A stretch of DNA of 64,000 bases from contig NC_092579.1 in NCBI RefSeq assembly GCF_037975245.1, forward strand, positions 9,169,001 through 9,233,000, written 5' to 3'. Below, piece after piece: positions 54,312 to 64,000 of this stretch. Source of the DNA: Apostichopus japonicus. Taxonomy: Eukaryota > Echinodermata > Holothuroidea > Aspidochirotida > Stichopodidae. Every line of letters starts with the position of its first letter. Position 1 is the stretch's first letter. The position numbers and the translations under genes were made by a program. The notes below the pieces were generated by a model. It saw nothing but the letters and a program-made list of their open reading frames with translations. It ran no database searches and was not told the DNA's origin.

Positions 54312-57300
54312 TAAATTACTTTTATTTTAATTACTTAAGTATTGGTACTGGTAGTATGAGGTAGTCCTGTAATGTTCAATAATGTCACCAGTCATTCATT
54401 AGACTGTCCAAGCAAGACCAGTGTTATAGGGTACCTCTCGAACATTTGAAAATCACACAGTAAATGTATTGTTTGAAGTTACCCAAAAGGAATAACCCTC
54501 ACCCCACCCCGAGCAGATTAACGGTGATCTAAGTGGGAACATTTCCATTTGGAATTTGAGGGTCTATTGTTGACCATTTTACATTCAGCTTGCATTATGG
54601 TTAAAGTATGTCTCGTAGAACAAACTGTACATCACTCCGAAGTGACTTGTGTGGCGTAATGCCTTTTTAAGTAAAATTTTGGAGCATCTAAGAAAAAAAC
54701 TTTTTCATGATCATTCAAATGAACCCAAATGCCATAGTTGTCAACCCAGGAAATTCAAATGCTTTGCTTTTGAGCATAATTTAAACTTCTCCTTCCTCAG
54801 TAAAAGTCAGTACCATTTCAATGGTGTTTTTTTTCTTGTTTTATATATTATTTTTCTTCCCTCAAGTTTTATCATTCAACCTACAGGGTCCACATGTGGC
54901 AATGTTTGTGTCACTTATGTATATGTTGGAGGAAACTTGAACTATAACTTTTGTTGATTCTGGTGAGGCCTCCAAATAGAACAAATTGAGGAATACATGC
55001 CATGTACACAAACAACCACAAAAATGGTGGCTGACTAATATAGTCACCTTATTATAGTATCAGTTAGCTGGGTGTTAATGTCTGGGGTCAGGGAGGGGAG
55101 GGACTGTCGGTCAGCAGATTGTTTTCACAAGGGAGGGGAGGAGGTGAGATGCATATGGTTGCCATATTGAGGAGCAGCATAATATGGTCTTGCGCTTATT
55201 ATTATTGCTACATTCCACCTTGCATTTTGGAAAAATAATAATATAGATATGTACCTTTAATAGATGGATCGTTGACCATGAGCATCAGTGTGTTTAGTCT
55301 GTAGAGGAAGGGTACATTGTAGAGCAGGTGTTCAAAATGCATCCCTCTTGGTCAAATCTAGAGAGATTTCAATCCAATATGCAAGAGAACAATTGACCCA
55401 CAATGTTGCACTACTCGGGAAAACAGGCTGTTAACTCTTCAGGCTTGAGCACCCTACTGGTCATTGGTTAACTTTGGTTAATCAGGGTATGGCCTTGTAC
55501 ACCAACCGATATCTCTCTCTCTGACCCTCCCCAAAGGAATGTTATTGAGAACCTCTGTCATATAGTGTAGCATGGGTAAGGTTTTTACTGTTCAAGTTGC
55601 CTATGAACATATTTTAATTTTCTGAAGTCAAATTTACCAAGTTAGGTGGAGTTATATTTCCATTTCAAGTGATGATGATGCAGCCATCCTAGTTCCTGAA
55701 AGTTTCAGTGATGGGATTAGGTAAACATGCTATGTTTTAGTAGCACTGTGTGCTATGAACATTCCTATGGGTATCACCATTTGCCAATAAAAGTGTATAG
55801 TTTTACATTCAAGCCTGTTTTGAACTGTAAGCCTGTGTGCAAAAATATACCTATAGTGCAAATTGGCAGATCCGTTTATTAACAAACTAGAAATGTTCCA
55901 GCAACCATGAGTTGTAGTTCCCTATGCATCCTGTCTCCTTTTAACAGTTTATAGTGCCTCAGTCGACTGCTACACCAGATAAACACTAATTTTATTTATG
56001 GATCCCAGACTTCCAAGCATATACTATTTACCTACATCGTGTAAAGAGTTTTTCAGATGGTGTGTGAATGTTAAAATTCTGAAATAAGAATAGGGATATT
56101 GTTATCATGAACGTTTAGATTACCAAGATCAGCTTGTTACTTATATCCAACTGGCAACTGTCTGGTGCACTATTTTTCTTTGCTTTTGAAGTTCAGATTA
56201 TTTGGGAAAATATGTTTTGAAGAATTTAATTTTACATCCAATTTTGATGAACAGATTAATGTAAAGATTTTCTAAAGATTTAATTCAGATATTTGGATTA
56301 AGAATTTATATTTAAATTGTGAGAATTTACCTTCTTTTTCTACTTTTGCTAAACTATCAGTTATTGGCAATCACAATATATGTAAGTGAGTTTGCTTTAT
56401 TAGGGTAAATTTGCCATTAATTCATAGATCAACAAAAGGTTTGCAATTACTGTTGTTTGATTTCAGTTTATACCATATTTTTGGGGAATATATTGTACAA
56501 AGAGAAATTAAATAAAATATTGCATATGAAAATAAAATAGTTGTCCTTCCATTCTCTAACCGTACATTGAATTAATATTACCATTGAAAGTTTTGTTGCA
56601 TTGTAAAGGTGCAAAATTCCATTCAAGCCCTGAATATATACACATTGTTACATGGGCAAATACAGGTTTTAACAAGGAGGGGGGTTGTTGAGGGTACTTT
56701 TATGTAATGGGTCCTGACCCATCATCTATAAAGCAGTCTTCTGCTAACAATACCAGTAAAAAATATACATTAAAACTAAAAAAAATAAAAGAGTCATCAC
56801 AAAAAAGATGGATTACAAGCAATATTCTCATTGAGTGGACATTTATTAATTTCATAAACGTATTTTATGCCTGTTAAAAACACTAATATCTTATGCTAAC
56901 TACCACAGCTAACATTAACCATTTTGAAAAGGAGAAAAAAAGACAAAAATGTTGATATTCAGAAGATTGGACGAATAACATGACTGAATCTGGTGGGAAC
57001 TTAGTAGAATATAGGTTTAAAGCCAATCGAATACACTGAAATGAATTAGATAAGCAGCATGTTGCTGATCTGAACCAACTGACAGACCAAATTTACAAAT
57101 TTAATTAATGCTGCCAGCCATTGTTTCAAGTTGTGTATTAAATGAAAGTATTCAAATCAATTCCATCCAACCAATTTCTTTGTACATATCAATTACCTAC
57201 AGTAATGCTCAACCAAGACTCCCAAAACGGGTCTTGCCCGACCACAACCTAACATTGGCACTAAAGGGGTTCAACCACCAACACATTGCCACCAATTGTC

Positions 57301-57449
57301 AGTCACCAGAATATTGCAAAATATACTATCATATCAACCAATTAATATCATCCTTCCCTGGGTATACATTTTGCATCTGTGATTTTCTCTTCTTTCCAGA
57401 GAGAGTTATCCTCAACAGCAAAAATATTTTATACAAAGATTTTAAATTC
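54312..57449. other. Convergent BFAR / MBOAT7 intergenic
   Basis: No gene was recognised. It holds a candidate plus-strand AATAAA at 55786-55791 (BFAR side). A candidate minus-strand signal (TTTATT on plus, 56842-56847) would give MBOAT7 a 3' untranslated region of about 0.6 kb. Confidence 0.4.
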
Positions 57450-60400
57450 TCATTTGTCCTTTGTAGATTCCTCGTTCTTCGTCTTCTTCTTTGGTCTGTA
57501 TAAACTCCCGACGGCTATGAAGGTGAACGTGAGGATATGTCCGATGAAATAGATGGAACTCCAATAAGTCCAGAGAGCTGCACCGGTTAAAACTAGAAAC
57601 GCTATTGATAGATACTCAAAACCACGCATTCTGAAGAGCCAATTGAACCAATCGTAGGTGACTTTATTCTCCTCCGTCCTAAATGCTTTCATCATGAGAT
57701 CCTCTGCGATGAGGATGATGGGTACTGTTAAGAGACTCAGATAGTAGCTGCCATATATACCGTGCCAGTAAGCACTTACTAACATGGTCACGAGGGTGCT
57801 GTTAAAGACAAGAGAAGACCAGATAAGTAAAAATAGTTCAAATGGTGTTTTCCTATGATTAAGGTACATAATATGACTCTGGTGGGAACTTAGTGGAATT
57901 AAGATTAAAGAACAGTCACATACTTTGACACATGTGTTAAATAAGCAGAATGTCATGGCTGTTCTCACAGTAAAATAATTAAAGTAAATAATTCCTCTTG
58001 TTGTAAGTGTGCTGTTTAACAGTCAAGAGACATTTCCAAGACTTAAAAAGGATGCAGTTAGGCAGAAGTTTAAGTCTTGATATGTCATATTCAAGCAAAC
58101 TATAAGACTTCCAGTGCTAATAATGTTTATATATCCGTACTGTTTGTCAAGGTAACATTTAAATTTTGCTCAAGGTCTGGAATGCTCCGTTAATTTGATT
58201 ATTAGTGAGATAAATGTTAATCGACCGTGTAAGAAATACTAATAAGTCACCAACAAAATTTTCTTCTATCTTCAAATAAACCCTCCATATAAACCCAGGA
58301 TACCCTTGGGTGATGTTCAACACTGTGTTATATGTCTTTGACACATTCGTAATTTACCGTAAACATGATATTCGAGGCTGTTAAATGCTCTTGTCGTCCT
58401 GTTGTGTTTTTTGTTGCATCTGAGGGACTGATATTACAGCCTGTGTGCTAGACAAACTATTCTCTCAAATGGAAGTTATAGGTCACATGAGATGTTTAAT
58501 GGATGATATCTCGATTAAAGTGGCATAGATCACAAGCTGGATTAATAGCAGTGGCTTTTAGTAGCTCACAACATAAGAACATATGAAAATTAACTTATAA
58601 TGGACATTTAATAACCAATATACCACTTTGGTTACTTGTATAAATGGTTCTGTTTAGACTCTGTAATTTTAGGCTTCTTGTGACAAAGTAAGAGGGTCTG
58701 ATCTTTTCATCGGATGATGTGACCAATAAGTTACTTCTCTATTTCAAAAAGTTGCCCTTAATTAAAAATGTAATGACTATCAAATAATCAGCCTTGATTC
58801 TGATAAACATCCCGGTAAGTGAATCTAAAGTGAGCGTGTCTTGAGCTAAGCCTTGATGTACAGTATGTCTTGAAGGTGAACAGAATTTTTCAAGAATTGA
58901 ATGATCTATTGAGACAAAAATGTAAGAATCTTACAATACGTTACTGTTCATGAATATTCAATAGCAAGAGACATTTAATATGCAGCAGATACAATCAGTT
59001 GCTTCAAACAGGTCTTCTCTTGAAGGAAATCTATTCAAAGTCCAGATTAAATTATCCGAAGTAGAGAACTCCTGTTCTAGTTCGGGATTTCCGTTACAAC
59101 CATTGTAAATCGTTGCCACATTTTGGAAATCGCTTCATGGCGGTAAAACAAACGAGATAACTTCGGTCACCAGGTCAAACATAAGCCTCACCTGAGTGGT
59201 TTGATTGGAAAACGTATAAAGACATGGTTCTTTAGCCACCACTGCACTGTCATATTCCAGCCCCTCATGGCGTCTCTAAATGTTGGAGTGAAGTCACACT
59301 TGTAAGGATCAATGTTGTGTATGGTCTCAAAGTCATACTCCTTCGTGTCATTCCTGTGAAAGAGAACAAATGACTCAACACTAGAAACAGGTGTCCTAAT
59401 GTACCGTTCAAATCTAAACAATTTCTAAAAGCTGTTGTGGCGTCACAAGTTAGGGTAAATACAATGCATGTTCAACTGTTCATGCAAGACTTGCTGTAAA
59501 TAATTCTTTAACACTGCATATCACATTAAAATGAAGGACAGAAAGAATCAGAATGTCAGCAATAAAGATGAAATTCTTCACACATGGAAAGTTTATAACA
59601 AAATAAATCATAATTGGACAGACAAAGCATTGGCAAATGTCAAGCAAAAGCTTTGTTCTGAAATCTCAAATATATATATATATATAGCAGGGATTTATAA
59701 AAAATGGGCGTGTGGCTCTAGGGTTGTATTTAAGGTGACTCCCATGTCATTATTTAATGAGGGACGTCCCCAGAAATAAATGAAAAATGTAGTCACCAAA
59801 TGGTTCATTCTGAGTAATAATTAGACTATAATTTACATCTATAAGAAGGTCTATATTCAAGATTGAGCTGATAGGACTAACTTTTAAATTTTCATTTGTG
59901 GTTGATAAGGGGTGAGTATACACCCCCACATGCCCCTGGATCCAGGCCTGCATACAAAGCATGCAGGCAGATTATCCTACAGCCATGCTATGACCAGTGT
60001 TCCAAACAATAACACCTGCCCACAGTGCACAATAGCTTCCCGATGGCATTCCATGTCCGTCATAGAAAGTTTGTGATTGTGTTAAAATTCATCCCACTGT
60101 TCCATATAAGACGTTTAACCGTATTCCTAATCAAACATTCAAAACGCTCCACAGTGCTGAATACAGAGTTTAAGAGGGTTTTTTTCTCACAGCTGTATCT
60201 TTGCTGGATCTACCGTTGGTCCTTGTCCACATCTGGACTTCAGTTCTGAAGGATAGGCACCAAGAGCAGCAGTGATGCAGACACATTCTGAGAGAATCCA
60301 AGCAGAGTACATCCTCATCCTGAAAATCGTGAAGGCTGGCACCATGTATCCAAGCCTGTTGATGAAAGAAGCCACAAAAGTGTGTTTCTTACACAGCTGA

Positions 60401-63400
60401 GCAGTTGTAACTTGTACCAACTTTACGCTCTAGTTTAACCGTCACAAAATTCACTCTCAATTTGAATCGTCAGGAATTAAAGGTCTTGCTTCAACCTGTT
60501 TTATCATTTTTCTTTATAATACATCACAATCACATAAATCACAATTCATAGCAATGGGACAGGGTCTCATTTTATGTCATATGTCATATAAATCCCCCCC
60601 CCTCCCTTGGTGTGTGGCAAAGATCCCCCTCCGTCAACTCTCACCGGTCACCCAAACCATCCCCACTCTCTTCTTTATATTCATCAACTTCTAGCGATGC
60701 TGAAAGGTGATTAAAAACAGCAGATAAATGTCCTCAAACATATCAGGACGGCTGTGAATGGCTGCAATTGATGATGGCAGGTGAATGGATATGAATATTG
60801 TCACCTATTTTATTTTCATAACAATCTATTCACACCACTGGACTATGTTCCCACTGAAGACCCTCCCTCCTCCCTCATCTCACAACAACTTCCAAGTTCC
60901 ACAAATGGTAAAATAAACATTTCATATTTAGATGGTACCATACCATGTGGCCACACACTACTCCAATGCATATTCCTATATGTATTCCTACCTGTACCAT
61001 AACGGATGCTGATAGAAAGCCTCTTCTTTCATATTAGCATTGAACAAGTACGAACAACCCAGAAAGAGAGCAGCTATTAATGGTAGCACTTTCAGTCTGG
61101 CCATCAGTGGTCCCATCAGGGGGACATCTTTAGAATTATCATTGTGCACCCAGTCTTTATAAGTCCTGAATTTGAAGTAAGGGCCTGCAGATAAAGAAAG
61201 AATGAGTCTTTGACCATAATGTCCAGCAGGTTATTTGGTATGAGTTCACCCCCCCCATGGGTACAGGTACAGTAGATTTCTCCTTGTTATGAATACGAGT
61301 ACAAGGATCCTGAGTACACCCCTGTGAGTACATGTACAGGTACAGTAGATTTCCCCTTGTTATGAATAGGAGTACAAGGATCTTGAGTCCATCACATGGG
61401 TACATATACCTGTAGGTAGATTTCCCCTTGTTGTGAGTACAAGGCTCTTAGCCCGACTATGCTAAAATATAAGTATGGACTCACTACGAATCCAATGCCC
61501 AGTGGGTTCTAGAAATGTTCAGAAACTACAATCAAAATTGTCCGCAGTATCCATGGACAAGTTAAAATTTTCATAATTTATAAGTTGCATTATCATTCTT
61601 CCATAGGTCTTCTTGATAAAGAAAAATAGTTAATAGTATGACCTCACAAAAAGGTCACGACCAGCTACAACTGAGGAAATAAACTATCACCAAGCAGTTT
61701 ACATGTACTAATGACATATAATGCAATCAAAATAATTTTAACCAAATTTAAGTAGTTGAACAATGTTTCTCTCGCTTATATATCTATTGACTTTTCTTTG
61801 GTAGTATTACTGTATGCAAGTTCATTTGACTTTCTTTGATGAGATGTACTGTAATGGTTTACCTGTGAATAAGCCAATAAAACAGAAAGAATAATGCACA
61901 ATATCCACAGCGGAAGGGTCATCTATTATTGGTTGGTATCGTGGTTTACCGTTTCGATCGACAGGATCAGGAACACCGTTTTCACGATTCCTTCTGATCT
62001 TATTTGAATCATGGATTTCATATGCAATTCCTACCAACTGTACAACAGAGAAATGACAAATGAACAGTAACACTATTAGTCATTACAGTCATTAAAAGAA
62101 TAATCAGAAATAATCAAAATCAATCAGAAAACATGTTCCAAGACTTATAGAGTGCTTCCTAGTACAGTACAATATGTTCCAAGACTTATAGAGTGTGGTT
62201 TAATATGTTCCAGGGCTTAAAGGGTGTGGTTTAATATGTTCCAAGACTTATAGAGTGCTGCTTAATACTGTACCTTATGTTCCAAGACTTATAGAGTGCT
62301 GCTTAAAACCGAATGTTCCAAGACTACTGTAATAGAGTGCGGTTTAATACGTTCCAAGCATATTGTACAAATCAAACTAAAAGGACCTTTGAAAATACTG
62401 GCTGTTTCATAAATATAGGCCCTTATACTATGTACTCAATGAATAGGTGTACAAAAAAAAATAACAAACAACTAAAACCAGTGTCATCAATTATAACATA
62501 GACATTCAATAGCCCCTCTACTACGTACCACAGTGTTTTGAAGATAGGCACCGATTCTGGTTCACTTTTGTCCTAAGCAAGACATATTACCTAACATTCA
62601 TGTCTCTCCTCTTCATCCAATAGATGTCCCATCAAGCCAAATTATTAAACATGATCAACTTCTGATATCAATATTTGATGATTTTGTCAGAACATTGAAA
62701 ACTAATCATCATGACAAACAAGCTTGGTTTGGATTAGCAGATCTAAGACAAAATGAAATGGAGTTACAATGTGATCTACAGTACTAATCTGCATACAGTA
62801 CATACCTTCAGTGTTAGCAATAGCATCACCACATTGGAAAATCCTGTTGGTCGCTTCAAACCAAAATATGAACCAGCACGGAAAAAGGTAACATAGGAAA
62901 AATTAAAGATGAAGCTACATACGTGACAATATCTGTGGATAGACAAAAAAAAATCATTTTAATAAATATGTGATCATCAAAAATACCTGGAAAACAGGTA
63001 AAGGTCATAGGTGGATTAGCAATGATTAAGAATGTAGAACCACTATAATTTTCAAACTACACATGCAACAGGGGAAAAAAAACCTTAAAGTTGATCAGCA
63101 ATGCTTTCAAATATTTGCAAGATGGTCACACAGTGCTCGGTACATGTTATTTTAAAACATCAGTTTATTTTAACCACACTTAACTGCGTACATGGCACCT
63201 CTCTGTAACATTTCATTTTCTACTTTCACAACACTCCCCTCCATATTTAGAATAACATTAATGGTCAGAACGTAAAATGTAAGCTCTCTCTGACTGAAGC
63301 AATACTGGTAATCATTAAAAGCAGATTTCGTTGAGCTAGAGTCAATTATCAATACCAACTGATACCATTTGCAATATGCCTATAGGTGACAGTACAACTA

Positions 63401-63801
63401 GAAACCTAGCCTAGTACTAGTACTGTACTTAGTAGGAAACATACTAGCCAAGGCCTAACTTAGACTAAGCTTTACAAGAGATATATCCCTGGCTATAAAA
63501 AAAAACGGACAAGCTATATTACGGCCAAATAAATGTTTGTTAGGTTTAAACTCAGGTAAAAATTGTTACAGGAATAAAAATCGACGTACCTCCAACCAAC
63601 TCCTTTTACAATTAGTATTGTACATAAAACGGTAATAAAAGCATGGAATGTGTGCAGGCCACACAATATCACGGTCATGAAAACACCAACACCAGTACAA
63701 ATATAGGTTTTCTCCCGCGATTTCGCTACATTCTTGACGAAATAGCCAATAGGCATTGATATAACAAGCACAAACAAATAAATAAGTTCGTCTTGATTCA
63801 T
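57450..63801 (-). CDS. MBOAT7: Lysophosphatidylinositol acyltransferase (MBOAT family)
   Basis: MBOAT7 (LPIAT1) transfers a polyunsaturated acyl chain, typically arachidonoyl, from acyl-CoA to lysophosphatidylinositol in ER membranes, remodelling phosphatidylinositol. Seven coding exons join in phase: 63801-63590, 62932-62806, 62037-61863, 61184-60992, 60355-60191, 59353-59192 and 57798-57450, giving 460 residues (human 472). The N-terminus starts MNQDELIYLFVLVISMPIGY, a transmembrane helix aligned with human MSPEEW. Family signatures include FSNVVMLLLTLKLVGIAYEI, HYSFCFIGLFTGPYFKFRTY and RMRMYSAWILSECVCI. The MBOAT catalytic pair is present: Asn324 in WNMTVQWW and His357 in SAYWHG. The C-terminus is basic (RPKKKTKNEESTKDK), as in ER membrane proteins. 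Introns 2 and 3 contain local tandem repeats. Identification is firm. Confidence 0.96.
59671..59687. repeat. Short (TA)n
   Basis: Eight or so TA units lie in MBOAT7 intron 5; much shorter than the arrays at the left of the window. Confidence 0.8.
61261..61444. repeat. 73-bp tandem repeat in MBOAT7 intron 3
   Basis: About 2.5 imperfect copies. GTACAGGTACAGTAGATTTC starts at 61261 and again at 61334, and a shortened third unit starts near 61407. Each unit ends in GAGTACAAGGATC-like sequence. Confidence 0.88.
62131..62360. repeat. ATGTTCCAAGACTTATAGAGTG tandem repeat in MBOAT7 intron 2 (about 6 units)
   Basis: Six units of roughly 35-50 bp begin (A)TGTTCCAAGACTTATAG and continue GAGTGCTGCTTAATA or GAGTGTGGTTTAATA. 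Unit length alternates because some units contain an ACTGTACCTT insert. Copies are imperfect. Confidence 0.9.
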
Positions 63802-64000
63802 TTTGTGATAATATGTTCAGTAACCTGTCAGTTGAGATCGAGTCAATACGAAATACGATTGGCAAGTTTACTCTTTGGTAAAAAAAAAACGAACCATGTA
63901 AGTAAAGTTTTGTCAGGTGACATCAGCTGATGTAGATTCAACCATTAAAATTAAGGAATATATTTTGTGATATTGGAAAAATCTTTTAGTTTATGTAAGC
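63802..64000. promoter_or_regulatory. MBOAT7 5' flank
   Basis: These 199 bp lie upstream of the MBOAT7 start on the minus strand and reach the window edge. They should include 5' untranslated sequence and perhaps the core promoter; no TATA box or initiator could be assigned. Confidence 0.35.

Overview
This is a eukaryotic (animal) chromosomal window: AT-rich, intron-rich, with GT-AG splice sites, long introns and many interspersed repeats. The five confidently named genes are ordinary animal housekeeping genes. A secreted NIDO-domain gene, Tie-receptor-like EGF modules and tRNA-derived SINEs suggest a deuterostome invertebrate, plausibly an echinoderm. That assignment is inference; no diagnostic rRNA or mitochondrial marker is present.

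Layout. 0-3.2 kb: the 5' end of a minus-strand gene for a secreted protein with a NIDO (nidogen-type) domain, running off the left edge, surrounded by (TA)n arrays. 3.2-13.6 kb: gene-poor and repeat-dominated, with a decayed non-LTR retrotransposon whose RT part is locally multiplied, two copies of a tRNA-like SINE, a large (TA)n array and a ~970 bp minisatellite of 18-bp units. 13.7-15.3 kb: minus-strand exons encoding Tie-receptor-like EGF modules. 16.0-16.5 kb: the 3' end of a minus-strand LINE. 17.0-23.2 kb: TSR3 (plus, 5 coding exons), with two mobile elements in intron 1. 23.2-28.2 kb: intergenic, with a SINE and two DNA-transposon MITEs. 28.3-36.2 kb: ERCC1 (minus, 9 coding exons). 37.6-40.5 kb: RPS2 (plus, 5 coding exons), divergent from ERCC1 across a 1.4 kb shared upstream interval. 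41.5 kb: a second MITE copy. 43.3-45.8 kb: a 5'-truncated, frameshifted CR1-like LINE. 46.6-53.2 kb: BFAR (plus, 7 coding exons). 54 kb: a third MITE copy. 57.5-63.8 kb: MBOAT7 (minus, 7 coding exons), convergent with BFAR.

Functionally, TSR3 (final 18S rRNA aminocarboxypropylation) and RPS2 (uS5) both serve the 40S ribosomal subunit. ERCC1 is the XPF partner in excision repair, BFAR is an ER membrane RING E3 ligase, and MBOAT7 is an ER lysophosphatidylinositol acyltransferase. I see no operon-like logic; the neighbourhood is better read as ancestral linkage, since the human counterparts lie on 16p13 (TSR3, RPS2, BFAR) and 19q13 (ERCC1, MBOAT7).

All exon models were built by hand from splice sites, reading-phase continuity and family similarity recalled from memory. 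For the five named genes every exon-exon phase closes and the summed coding length is a multiple of three. I found no convincing evidence of an undescribed biological system. The most unusual objects are a SINE carrying two oppositely oriented tRNA box-B modules, a minisatellite open over long stretches of every frame on both strands, and a TA-target MITE family present three times in one orientation.
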